From: Aldehydirespirator sp965116965
GTDB taxonomy: Bacteria > Actinomycetota > Acidimicrobiia > Acidimicrobiales > Aldehydirespiratoraceae
Assembly: GCA_965116965.1 (NCBI GenBank)
Contig: OZ220743.1
Coordinates: 3,286,001-3,350,000 of the forward strand
Length of the DNA: 64,000 nucleotides
Direction of reading: 5' to 3'
The notes beneath the pieces were generated by a model, which saw nothing but the letters and a program-made list of their open reading frames with translations, had not been told where the DNA came from and searched no databases. Made by a program: the position numbers and the translations under genes. This document shows, in pieces, positions 50,701 to 60,600 of the stretch (its first letter is position 1; each line of letters starts with the position of its first letter).

Positions 50701-52208
50701 TCACGGTAGCGGTGACCCACAACGGCGACACACAGGAATACACCGTGACGCTGACGCAGCTGGAGGGCACGACGGGCACGCTCTCCAGCGAAGCAAGGCT
50801 CAGCGCGCTGACGCTGTCGGGCGTCACCCTGGAACCGGCCTTCAATGAGAACCGCACCCGCTACTCCTATGCGCTGACCGCCGCACAGGAAACCAACGGG
50901 CTGACCACGACGGTCACGGCCACACCCATGAACAGCAACGCGGACGTGCAGATCACGCCCGCCGACAGCGACACCACCACCGCCACGACACACGAAGTGG
51001 TGACCGGAGGGAAGCCGGTCGTCGTGGACATCGTCGTCACCCCCCAGGACGGCTCGAACCCCAAACACTACGCCGTGGCCATACGCGGCAGTACCCGCAT
51101 CAGCCGCGACTCCAGCAAGGACATAACCGCCGACGGCGCCCTTTCGCTCTTTGACCTGTGGTCGGACGGGGACACGATGTGGGTGCTCAGTCCGGCCGGC
51201 AGCAGCCCGAGGGTGCAGGCCTACGACCTAGACACCGGAGACGCGGTACCGGAGAAGGACTACCTGAAGGGCGACCTGTGGAACCAGGGAACTCTCAGGG
51301 GGATGTGGGCCGACGGGGACACGCTATGGACCTCCGAAAGCTTCTCCGAGGGGCGCCGTAGCGGGGGCGATCTGATCAAGGCCATCGACATGGAGAAGTT
51401 CGGCAGGCCGCGCGCCGCGAGCGGTGAGTCCTTCATCAGGAAGGAGACAGAGCGGATCAGCGCACGGGACCTGTGGTCCGACGGTGCAACGATCTGGGTG
51501 GCGTTCATGGACCGGTACGGATCTCGAACCTCTCTGCGGAGCACGTTCGGCGGCAAGCTGTGGGCCTACGACTTCGAGACCAAGGAACGGGCCGCCGACA
51601 AAGACATTCCCATCACCACCACTGGGCGTGTCTCCCACTTCTTCAGAGGGCGCGTGTCCCATGGCATCTGGTCCGACGGCACCACAATGTGGGTGGTATC
51701 CGATGTGGCCGGCAGCGGATCGACGCTGGAGGCCTACAAGCTGTCCGACGGCAGCCGGACCCCGGGGCTGGACGTCCTCGTAGGCCAGGACGGGATCCAC
51801 AGCCCACGCAACATGTGGTCCAACGGCGAGACCATGTGGGTGGTCGACAGCGAAACGCTGCACCTCCACGCCTACGAGCTGCCGGCCAACGCCAAACTGT
51901 CCTCCCTTGAGATGAGCGACGTGGACTTCGGCCACTTCATCCACGGCAGACCCGACTACAGCGCATCGGTTGCCAACGACGTCTCCGAGACCACCGTGAG
52001 CTGGGAGCAAGCCCACACCGGCGGCTCCGCCGCGGTGGCCGTCAGCGCCGTCAACACCGACGGCACCTCCACCACCGACGCCGACGACAAAGACGGCTAC
52101 CAGGTGAGCCTCGCCGAAGGCACCAACACGATCACCATCACCGTCACCGCCCCCAACGGCGCCGACGCCTACACCTACACCGTCACCGTCACCCGAGCCC
52201 CGAGCTGA
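47721..52208 (+). CDS. Array gene B: giant secreted PPC/cadherin/FN3/double-propeller protein, divergent propellers
   Basis: 1,495 residues. GTG start after ggaggcagca. Signal peptide MRVSGLRRSGLW... ending AAAQ, shared with C but not A or D. PPC-like, cadherin, linker (longest form, four TPPTD-type units) and three FN3 domains nearly identical to A. From about residue 615 it departs: the variable stretch (GFEYGTTPDGVRFVHFVDFL) and both five-blade propellers (683-916, 1123-1390) are only moderately similar to those of A, C and D. The last beta-sandwich (NAKLSSLEMSDVDFGHFIHG) is similar again. The conserved-ends, variable-centre pattern suggests that the propellers are the part under diversification. 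Confidence 0.85.
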   Translation: MRVSGLRRSGLWVVVGVVAGLVAVVPAAAQEQPVDPDGVREGAVSLGVQSPEGGRQFFRGLSLDRSGGDAVDYFAFSTDGRYVLGLGARDQDVELAVTLEDSAGAVVAVAGPPLDPAKDQVHIEWLRVTLAAGTYYIRVEALEDAATGYYLRFGLTDAPNSAPVFGAESYSFSVAEDAAAGTAVGSVSASDADDDTVAYTIAAGDTDASFAVDGASGAVTVAAALDHGTGPSYELTVQADDGNGATAQTRVDVTVTQATDDTTPPTDTTPPTDTTPPTDDTPTDATPGDATPGDATSGVDTPGVEASGVVAPVGLAGVSTHRSVTLSWTVPAQPEGVYVGDMYLERLDERGEAVRSLWVYDDLETDEASDWSQRDGGLAAGTLYRYRVRLVVQHNRGAWFDVYSQPVEVATQTDPPAAPVGMTAVVEGSEVALAWTVPPQPSWLAASPYMLLYRNFQGHPIAAGPQWQRGTTAYSHTDTVPWPGHTYKYQVRVFAGAAGALNGDVLQVAVPPAAAELQASAAHDQVELAWTVPEPRKWGPIDTVEVLRDNTAVASLKWQPHNATYTHTDHDVDADTTYQYRLRMTSNNVTINNPPTTATTQAAPEPAPVLGFEYGTTPDGVRFVHFVDFLTPAAPANDPVDSYAPAAPAKGLVGSFDPNDLVVRTDADSETTLSSMSTPNRLLPQGLWSDETTLWVLAQGRDPSVLGRLYAFVLANGNRDSDKDIALDVPANSGGVAGLWMTEDTVWTSVKNGYKVYAYHRNDDTADPSQFDAGDRKPASDFTFNFRSIFRTSTMSDMWSDGSDIYVAGSLPSQGDLWRHRLNNSSQGRQQVLLAHDNDRPSGVWSDGTVLWVAERNMDRVLGYTPGSLVHQPYRDMAFDIPKLAEENNRPRGLWSDGENMWVGNEDSRKVYVYDLPGDPRLSSLSVSGVNLSSFDRDVYEYSRNVAGDITQVTVDPEPRWSGAEVKITPADADTSAGGDGHQVDLVENSETTITVAVTHNGDTQEYTVTLTQLEGTTGTLSSEARLSALTLSGVTLEPAFNENRTRYSYALTAAQETNGLTTTVTATPMNSNADVQITPADSDTTTATTHEVVTGGKPVVVDIVVTPQDGSNPKHYAVAIRGSTRISRDSSKDITADGALSLFDLWSDGDTMWVLSPAGSSPRVQAYDLDTGDAVPEKDYLKGDLWNQGTLRGMWADGDTLWTSESFSEGRRSGGDLIKAIDMEKFGRPRAASGESFIRKETERISARDLWSDGATIWVAFMDRYGSRTSLRSTFGGKLWAYDFETKERAADKDIPITTTGRVSHFFRGRVSHGIWSDGTTMWVVSDVAGSGSTLEAYKLSDGSRTPGLDVLVGQDGIHSPRNMWSNGETMWVVDSETLHLHAYELPANAKLSSLEMSDVDFGHFIHGRPDYSASVANDVSETTVSWEQAHTGGSAAVAVSAVNTDGTSTTDADDKDGYQVSLAEGTNTITITVTAPNGADAYTYTVTVTRAPS

Positions 52209-52648
52209 CACCCGGATTTGCCGACGCGGCCGGATTCCGAGGACGCGCCACGGCCCTGCCGGCGGCTGCCGCACCGCCTGGAACCCCGCCTCGGCGCTCC
52301 ACACGATGCCGGCGAACAGCAGTAGCGGCTCGGCACGAAGAGCGCCTCGTCCCACCTGCCCTGATGCGCCGACACCCTCCAAGCCCACCCCCTGAGCCCA
52401 CGAGGCCGAGCGGACAGGCAGCAGCCGCGCACGGATGCCGAAGTCGAGGCCGGCGACGGGGGATGCAGCATCAGGCTGCTGCCGGTGATGCACGGCAGCG
52501 ACCACCCCCGGTAGGGTCAGGCGTGTGGCGGCCGGTACGCGTGCAAGGTTCGGCTGCTACCGGTGATGCACGGCAGCAGTGAGAGTTCGGGGTTGGAGGC
52601 CCCGGTGGGGGTCACGGTCGTGTCAGGTCGTGTTGATCGGAGGCAGAT
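52209..52648. other. Spacer between array genes B and C
   Basis: No gene. Shares most of 52328-52500 with the spacer before D. Has the nested hairpins at 52465-52500, and a second partial copy (52552-52577) that leads into cagtgagagttcggggttgg, resembling the start of gene B (cagtgagggtgtcggggttg): a relic of another array gene's 5' end. Confidence 0.65.
52465..52500 (+). promoter_or_regulatory. Overlapping inverted repeats upstream of array gene C
   Basis: Same shared-arm structure as at 47605-47640; a partial second copy follows at 52552-52577. Confidence 0.35.
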
Positions 52649-55600
52649 GTGAGGGTTTCGGGGTTGCGCAGGTCGGGGTTGTGGCTGCGGGTGTGGGTTG
52701 TAGTGGGGGTTGCGGCGGGGTTGGTCGCGGTTGTGCCGGCGGCGGCTCAGGAGGCGCTGGTTGATCCTGACGGTGTGCGCGAGGGTGCGGTGTCGTTGGG
52801 GGTTCAGTCCCCTGAGGGGGGCCGGCAGTTCTTTCGGGGGTTGTCGCTTGACCGCGCCGGCGGCGACGCGGTGGACTATTTCACGTTCAGCACCGACGGC
52901 CGCCATGTGCTGGGGCTCGGGGCGCGCGGTCAGAGCGTGGAGTTGGCGGTGACGTTGGAGGACTCTGCGGGCGCGGTGGTGGCGGTGGCGGGGCCGCCGC
53001 TGGACCCCGCGAAGGACCAGGTGCACATCGAGTGGCTCAGGGTCACTCTGGCTGCGGGCACCTACTACATCCGGGTGGAGGCCCTCGAGGATGCCGCCAC
53101 GGGCTACTACCTGCGGTTCGGGTTGACACAGGCGCCGAACTCCGCTCCGGTGTTCAGCAGCGAGTCCTACAGCTTCTCCGTTGCCGAGGACGCGGCCGCG
53201 GGCACAGCAGTGGGCTCGGTGTCGGCCTCCGACGCCGACGGCGACACGGTGGCCTACAGCATCGCCGCCGGCGACACCGACGCCAGGTTCGCCGTCGACG
53301 GCGCCAGCGGGGCCGTCACCGTGGCCGCGGCATTGGACTTTGGGACCGGCCCGTCCTATGAGCTGACGGTGCAGGCCGAAGACGGCAACGGCGCCACCGC
53401 CCAGACCCGAGTCGACGTCACAGTCACCCAAGCCACCGACGACACGTCTGGGGAGGACACGCCCGGCGACGACACGTCTGGGGAGGACACGCCCGGCGAC
53501 GCGACGTCCGGGGTGGACACGTCCGGGGTGGACACGTCCGGGGTGGAGGCGTCCGGGGTGGTTGCGCCGGTTGGTTTGGCGGGGGTGTCGACGCATCGGT
53601 CGGTGACGCTGTCGTGGACGGTGCCCGCGCAGCCTGAGGGCGTGTATGTGGGCGACATGTATCTGGAGCGCCTCGACGAGCGCGGCGAGGCGGTGCGGTC
53701 GCTGTGGGTCTACGACGACCTGGAGACAGACGAGGCGAGCCGCTGGAGCCAGCGCGACGGCGGACTGGCTGCGGGCACGCTTTACCGCTACCGGGTGCGG
53801 CTGGTGGTCCAGCACAACCGGGGCGCGTGGTTCGACGTGTACTCCCAGCCGGTGGAGGTGGCCACCCAGACCGACCCGCCGGCCGCGCCGGTGGGCATGA
53901 CCGCGGTCGTGGAGGGCTCCGAGGTGGCGCTGGCCTGGACGGTGCCGCCCCAGCCGTCGTGGCTCGCGGCGTCGCCCTACATGCTGCTGTACCGCAACTT
54001 CCAGGGCCACCCGATCGCGGCCGGCCCGCAGTGGCAGCGCGGCACCACCGCCTACAGCCACACCGACACCGTGCCCTGGCCCGGCCACACCTACAAGTAC
54101 CAGGTCCGGATCTTCGCCGGCGCCGCGGGCGCCCTCAACGGCGACGTCCTCCAAGTCGCCGTCCCCCCCGCCGCCGCGCAGATCACCGCGCAGGCCGCAC
54201 ACGACCAAGTCGAACTGGCCTGGACCGTGCCCGAACCCCGCAAATGGGGACCCATAGACACCGTCGAGGTCCTGCGCGACAACACCGCAGTCGCCTCGCT
54301 GAAATGGCAGCCCCACAACGCCCACTACACCCACACCGACCACGACGTCGCGCCCGACACCACCTACCAGTACCGGCTGCGCATGACCTCCAACAACGTC
54401 ACCATCAACAACCCCCCAACCACAGCCACCACCCAACCCGAACCGCCGCCGGTGCTGCAAGGATCCGCGCTCGAACGGCTCACCAGCGGCGCCAACTCAG
54501 CCGTGCGCACAGGCACCACCGAAGACGGCGTACCATACGTGCAGTTCCTCACAACCGCCCCCGCGCCGCGGCAACCCGGCGGCGCGGCCGGGGGATGGAG
54601 CCCCAACAGCGGCCGCCCCGTGACACTGATGCGCCACAGCACCCCCACGCCCGCGACGACCGCCCGGGGCGGCGCAGCCGCCGCCGGAGCCTGGAGCCTC
54701 GCAGGCGCCACCGCCGCCACCGACCCCGTCACGCTGGAATCCATCCAGCCCCACGGCCTGTGGTCCGACGGCACCACCCTGTGGGTGCTGGCCCGCGAAT
54801 CCTCCACCGACGACAACGAGAAACTCTACGCCTACGCCCTCGACGGCGGCGCCCGCGACGCCGACAAAGACATCGACCTCGCCGTGCCCGACATGCCCGA
54901 ACCCGGCAGCGACGACTACCAGGGCAACAGGCTCACCGGGCTGTGGATGAACGACGACACCGTCTGGGCCTCCGCGCCGCGCGTGGACAAAGTACTCGCC
55001 TTCCACCGCAACAACGACACCGCCGACCCCGCCCAACACTCCGCAGGAGACCGCAAACCAGACGAGGACTTCGCCAACCTCGCAGCATTCAACGACACGC
55101 CCATGGGCCTGTGGTCCGACGGCACTGACATGTGGGTCGCCGACTACGGACACGGCCCAGAGAGCGGCGAGGTCTACGTCTACGACATGGCCACCAAAGC
55201 CCGCGTCGCGGCGCCGTGCGGGAGCCGCCTCGGCAGCAGCGGGTACCCGGTGGGAGTGTGGTCCGACGGCATCAACATATGGGTGTCCGACGCCCACTCC
55301 GACCGGATCTACACCTACCGCAAGTCGGACTGCGAACGGGATCCGTTCATGGGCGTCGGGAGCCTGTCATCGGAGAACATCAAGCAGATCGGGCTGTGGT
55401 CCGACGGCAAGCAGCTGTGGGTGGCCGACCGCGACAGCAACAAGGTGTTCGTCTACGACCTGCCCGGCGACGCCCGGCTCGAGAGCCTCGCCGCGACCTC
55501 CACGAACCTCAAGGCATTCGAGCCGCAGGTCCTCGACTACACGCGCAACGTGGCAGGCGACGTCACCAAGGTCACAGTGGCCGCGGAGCCGATGCACCCC

Positions 55601-57238
55601 GACGCCGAACTCGACATCTCTCCGGCCGACTCCGACACCGTCACCGAGGGCCACCAGGTGAACCTCACGACGGGCACGACGACCACCGTCACAGTCACCG
55701 TCGCCCACCGCGGCGACTCCCGCACCTACACGCTGAAGCTCACGCCGCTGACCGGCACCACCGGGACCCTCTCCGACGACGCGACCCTGTCGGCGCTGAG
55801 CCTCAGCGGGGTGACGCTGATCCCGAGCTTCGACTCCGACGTCACCGACTACCGCTACCAGATGACCGGCACACAGCTCGCCGACGGGCTCACCACCGAA
55901 GTGGAGGCCACCGCCAACAACACCGGCGCCACCATCGACATAGACCCCGGCGACTCCGCCGACGACGACGGCCACCAGGTCGAGATCACGGACCGCAACA
56001 CGCCCGTGCGCGTCACGGTGACCGCCCAGGACGGCAGCTCGGCCCGGACCTACACCGTGTTCCACGACTCCATCGTGGAGCGCGACGAATCCAAAGACGT
56101 CCCCCTCACAGAAGTGCGCCTCCCGCCCTCCTTCAACGTCTGGGCCGACGGCGACACCATGTGGCTGATCAACAGCGCCGCAGCGCGCGCTTTCGACATG
56201 GACACCGGAGAGCGGGCGGCGGGCAAGGACCACCACATCAGGGACCACCTGCGGAACGATTTCTTCGCGCTGGGGATCTGGTCCGACGGCGACACCAAGT
56301 GGATCTCGACGATCGGCCGCGAGACCGGCAAGAACATCGTGCAGGGAATAGACGCCCAGTCCTACGGAGCCGCCAGGCCCGTCCCCGGCGAATCGTTCCA
56401 CGAGAAGCCACTCGGAGCGAAGGCCGTGCGCGACCTGTGGTCCGACGGCGAGACGATCTGGGTGGCGCCCGTGGCGGTGCCCGGCAGGGCGCGATACCGG
56501 CCATCGACCGAGCTCGGTCTCGACGGCGGCAAGCTGCTGGCCTACGACTTCGAGACCAAAGCCAGAGAGCCCGCCAAAGACATCACCATCGACACCACCG
56601 GACACTTCGTCAATCTGGCCAGCAGGAACATGTCCTTCGCCGTGTGGTCCGACGGCACCACCCTGTGGGTGGGATCCAACTACGGCGACCACCGCTCCAA
56701 CCTCGAAGCCCACAAACTCTCCGACGGCAGCCGCGCCCCCAGCCTCGACGTCCGCACAGGCCAAGACGGCATCACCGACCCACGAGGCATGTGGTCCGAC
56801 GGCAGGACCATGTGGGTCCTCGACGCCGGCTTCGAACCCGACCTCCAACAGCGCAACCGCGCCGGCGTGCGCGTCCGCGAAGTCGGCGTCCACGCCTACG
56901 CGCTGCCGCCCAACGCCAAGCTGTACTCGCTGGAGATGAGCGGCGTGGACTTCGGCCACTTCATCCACGGCCGCCCCGAATACAGCGCATCGGTGGCCAA
57001 CGACGTCACCGAGACCACCGTCGCCTGGGAGCAGGCCTTCACCGGCGGCTCCGCGGCCGTGGCCGTCAAAGCCGTCAACACCGACGGCACCAGCACCACC
57101 GACGCCGACGCCGACGCCAAAGACGGCTACCAGGTGAGCCTCGCCGAAGGCACCAACACCATCACCGTCACCGTCACCGCCCCCGACGGCGCCGACGCCT
57201 ACACCTACACCGTCACCGTCACCCGAGCCCCGAGCTGA
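52649..57238 (+). CDS. Array gene C: giant secreted PPC/cadherin/FN3/double-propeller protein
   Basis: 1,529 residues, GTG start after ggaggcagat. Signal peptide of the B type, slightly longer. The cadherin domain carries private differences (VFSSESYSFSV, DGDTVAYSIAAGD, AALDFGTG) and the linker is a distinct series (TSGEDTPGDD, TSGVD repeats). FN3 three begins AAAQITAQAAHDQ instead of AAAELQASAAHDQ. From residue about 560 to 745 it is essentially identical to gene A, including the variable stretch, then diverges again (VPDMPEPGSDDYQG). Propellers at 700-940 and 1145-1425, beta-sandwiches between and at the end. Confidence 0.85.
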   Translation: MRVSGLRRSGLWLRVWVVVGVAAGLVAVVPAAAQEALVDPDGVREGAVSLGVQSPEGGRQFFRGLSLDRAGGDAVDYFTFSTDGRHVLGLGARGQSVELAVTLEDSAGAVVAVAGPPLDPAKDQVHIEWLRVTLAAGTYYIRVEALEDAATGYYLRFGLTQAPNSAPVFSSESYSFSVAEDAAAGTAVGSVSASDADGDTVAYSIAAGDTDARFAVDGASGAVTVAAALDFGTGPSYELTVQAEDGNGATAQTRVDVTVTQATDDTSGEDTPGDDTSGEDTPGDATSGVDTSGVDTSGVEASGVVAPVGLAGVSTHRSVTLSWTVPAQPEGVYVGDMYLERLDERGEAVRSLWVYDDLETDEASRWSQRDGGLAAGTLYRYRVRLVVQHNRGAWFDVYSQPVEVATQTDPPAAPVGMTAVVEGSEVALAWTVPPQPSWLAASPYMLLYRNFQGHPIAAGPQWQRGTTAYSHTDTVPWPGHTYKYQVRIFAGAAGALNGDVLQVAVPPAAAQITAQAAHDQVELAWTVPEPRKWGPIDTVEVLRDNTAVASLKWQPHNAHYTHTDHDVAPDTTYQYRLRMTSNNVTINNPPTTATTQPEPPPVLQGSALERLTSGANSAVRTGTTEDGVPYVQFLTTAPAPRQPGGAAGGWSPNSGRPVTLMRHSTPTPATTARGGAAAAGAWSLAGATAATDPVTLESIQPHGLWSDGTTLWVLARESSTDDNEKLYAYALDGGARDADKDIDLAVPDMPEPGSDDYQGNRLTGLWMNDDTVWASAPRVDKVLAFHRNNDTADPAQHSAGDRKPDEDFANLAAFNDTPMGLWSDGTDMWVADYGHGPESGEVYVYDMATKARVAAPCGSRLGSSGYPVGVWSDGINIWVSDAHSDRIYTYRKSDCERDPFMGVGSLSSENIKQIGLWSDGKQLWVADRDSNKVFVYDLPGDARLESLAATSTNLKAFEPQVLDYTRNVAGDVTKVTVAAEPMHPDAELDISPADSDTVTEGHQVNLTTGTTTTVTVTVAHRGDSRTYTLKLTPLTGTTGTLSDDATLSALSLSGVTLIPSFDSDVTDYRYQMTGTQLADGLTTEVEATANNTGATIDIDPGDSADDDGHQVEITDRNTPVRVTVTAQDGSSARTYTVFHDSIVERDESKDVPLTEVRLPPSFNVWADGDTMWLINSAAARAFDMDTGERAAGKDHHIRDHLRNDFFALGIWSDGDTKWISTIGRETGKNIVQGIDAQSYGAARPVPGESFHEKPLGAKAVRDLWSDGETIWVAPVAVPGRARYRPSTELGLDGGKLLAYDFETKAREPAKDITIDTTGHFVNLASRNMSFAVWSDGTTLWVGSNYGDHRSNLEAHKLSDGSRAPSLDVRTGQDGITDPRGMWSDGRTMWVLDAGFEPDLQQRNRAGVRVREVGVHAYALPPNAKLYSLEMSGVDFGHFIHGRPEYSASVANDVTETTVAWEQAFTGGSAAVAVKAVNTDGTSTTDADADAKDGYQVSLAEGTNTITVTVTAPDGADAYTYTVTVTRAPS

Positions 57239-57627
57239 AGCCCGACGGCAGCCCGCAGCACAAGAATTTGCCGGCGCGGCCGGATCCGAGGCCGGCCACG
57301 GCCCTGCCGGCGGCTGCCGCACCGCCTGGAACCCCGCCTCGGCGCTCCACACGATGCCGGCGAACAGCATCAGCGGCTCGGCACGAAGAGCGCCTCGTCC
57401 CACCTGCCCTGATGCGCCGACACCCTCCAAGCCCACCCCCTGAGCCCACGAGGCCGAGCGGACAGGCAGCAGCCGCGCACGGATGCCGAAGTTGAGGCCG
57501 GCGACGGGGGAGGCAGCATCAGGCTGCTGCCGGTGATGCACGGCAGCGACCACCCGGGAAGGGCAGGCGTGTGGCGGCCGGGTGCGCGATCTAGGCTCGG
57601 GAGCGGTCGTGTTTAGGAGGCAGTGCG
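57239..57627. other. Spacer between array genes C and D
   Basis: No gene. First part matches the B-C spacer, the part from about 57490 to 57612 matches the A-B spacer exactly, and the last bases before the start (taggaggcagtgcg) match gene A. Nested hairpins at 57512-57547. Confidence 0.7.
57512..57547 (+). promoter_or_regulatory. Overlapping inverted repeats upstream of array gene D
   Basis: Same shared-arm structure as upstream of B and C. Confidence 0.35.
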
Positions 57628-60600
57628 TTGGGTGTGTTCGGGTTGTCGGTGTGGGCGGCTGTTCGGGCTGTTGTTGCACTGGTTGCGGCGGTGGCGGTGC
57701 TGGTCTACGCCTTGCCGGTGTTGGCTCAGGAGCAGCCTGTTGATCCTGACGGCGTGCGCGAGGGTGCGGTGTCGTTGGGCGAGCAGTCCCCGCAGCGGGG
57801 CCGGCAGTTCTTTCGGGGGTTGTCGCTTGACCGCGCCGGCGGCGACGCGGTGGACTATTTCACGTTCAGCACCGACGGGCGTTACGTGCTGGGGCTCGGG
57901 GCGCGCGGTCAGAGCGTGGAGTTGGCGGTGACGCTGGAGGATTCTGCGGGCGCGGTGGTGGCGGTGGCGGGGCCGCCGCTTGACCCGGCCAAGGACCAGG
58001 TGCACATCGAGTGGCTCAGGGTCACTCTGGCTGCGGGCACCTACTACATCCGAGTGGAGGCCCTCGAGGATGCCGCCACCGGCTACTACCTGCGGTTCGG
58101 GCTGACCGACGCGCCGAACTCCGCGCCGGTGTTCGGCGCCGAGTCCTACAGCTTCTCCGTCGCCGAGGACGCGGCCGCGGGCACAGCAGTGGGCTCGGTG
58201 TCGGCCTCCGACGCCGACGACGACACGGTGGCCTACACGATCGCCGCCGGCGACACCGACGCCAGCTTCGCCGTCGACGGCGCAAGCGGGGCCGTCACGG
58301 TGGCCGCGGCACTGGACCACGGGACCGGCCCGTCCTATGAGCTGACGGTGCAGGCCGACGACGGCAACGGCGCCACCGCCCAGACCCGAGTCGACGTCAC
58401 AGTCACCCAAGCCACCGACGACACGACGCCGCCCACCGACACCACGCCGCCCACCGACGACACGTCCGGGGAGGACACGCCCACCGACGCCACGCCCGGG
58501 GAGGACACGCCCGGGGTGGAGGCGTCCGGGGTGGTTGCGCCGGTTGGTTTGGCGGGGGTGTCGACGCATCGGTCGGTGACGCTGTCGTGGACGGTGCCCG
58601 CGCAGCCTGAGGGCGTGTATGTGGGCGACATGTATCTGGAGCGCCTCGACGAGCGCGGCGAGGCGGTGCGGTCGCTGTGGGTCTACGACGACCTGGAGAC
58701 AGACGAGGCGAGCGACTGGAGCCAGCGCGACGGCGGACTGGCCGCGGGCACGCTTTACCGCTACCGGGTGCGGCTGGTGGTCCAGCACAACCGGGGCGCG
58801 TGGTTCGACGTGTACTCCCAGCCGGTGGAGGTGGCCACCCAGACCGACCCGCCGGCCGCGCCTGAGGGCATGACCGCGGTCGTGGAGGGCTCCGAGGTGG
58901 CGCTGGCCTGGACGGTGCCGCCCCAGCCGTCGTGGCTCGCGGCGTCGCCCTACATGCTGCTGTACCGCAACTTCCAGGGCCACCCGATCGCGGCCGGCCC
59001 GCAGTGGCAGCGCGGCACCACCGCCTACAGCCACACCGACACCGTGCCCTGGCCCGGCCACACCTACAAGTACCAGGTCCGGATCTTCGCCGGCGCCGCG
59101 GGCGCCCTCAACGGCGACGTCCTCCAAGTCGCCGTCCCCCCCGCGGCGGCCGAGCTGCAAGCGAGCGCCGCACACGACCAAGTCGAACTGGCCTGGACCG
59201 TGCCCGAACCCCGCAAATGGGGACCCATAGACACCGTCGAGGTCCTGCGCGACAACACCGCAGTCGCCTCGCTGAAATGGCAGCCCCACAACGCCACCTA
59301 CACCCACACCGACCACGACGTCGACGCCGACACCACCTACCAGTACCGGCTGCGCATGACCTCCAACAACGTCACCATCAACAACCCCCCAACCACAGCC
59401 ACCACCCAACCAGCCCCAGAACCCGACCCGCCGCCGACGCTGCAAGGATCCGCGCTCGAACGGCTCACCAGCGGCGCCAACTCCGCAGTGCTCACAGGCA
59501 CCACCGACGACGGCGTGCCCTACGTCCAATTCCTCAAAACCACCCCCCCAACGCAACAACCCGGCGGCGCGGCCAGCGGGGGATGGCGCTTCGGCGACGA
59601 CCCCGTCACGCTGATGCGCCACAGCACCACCCAGGCCGCAACGACCGCCTGGGCCGGCGCAGCCGCAGCCCGCGGACGGAGCCTCGCGGACGCCAGCGTC
59701 GCCACCGACCCCGTTTCGCTCTCGTTCATCAAGCCGCACGGGCTTTGGTCCGACGGCACCACCCTGTGGGTGTCGGCCCGCGAGTCCGCCGACGACGACG
59801 ACGAGAAGCTCTACGCCTACGTCCTCGACGGCGGCGCCCGCGACGCCGACAAAGACATCGACCTCAAGGTGCCCGACATGCCCGCACCCGGCAGCGCCGA
59901 CCTCCACGGCAACAAGATCAGCGGCCTGTGGATGAACGACGACACCGTGTGGGCCTCGGCGCCGCGCCTGGACAAAGTACTGGCCTTCCACCGCAACGAC
60001 GACACCGCCGACCCCGCCCAACACTCCGCAGGAGACCGCAAACCAGACGAGGACTTCGCCAACCTCGCATACAGGATCGAAGCACGCAACGACACGCCCA
60101 TGGGCCTGTGGTCCGACGGGACCGACATGTGGGTCGCCGACTACGGACGCGGCCGCGGCGCCGGCAGGGTCTTCTTCTATGACATGGAAACAAAGGCCGA
60201 AAGAACGCCCCTCGTCGCGGACCGCTGGGAGTGCGGGAGCTTCCTCAGCGCCGGCGGATACCCGGTGGGAGTGTGGTCCGACGGGATCTCGCACGTATGG
60301 GTGTCCGACGCCCACACCGACACGATCTTCGCCTACCGGACGTCGGACTGCGAATACGACAAGGCTGTGTATGTGGACGGCTTGTCGTCGGAGAACGTCA
60401 AGCAGATGGGGCTGTGGTCCGACGGGAAGCAGTTGTGGGTGGCCGACCGCGACAGCAACAAGGTCTTCATCTACGACCTGCCCGGCGGCGACGCCCGGCT
60501 CGAGAGCCTCACCGCGACCTCCACGAACCTCAAGGCCTTCACGCCGGATGTCACCGACTACACGCGCAACCTAGGTGGCGACGTCACGAAGGTCACGGTG

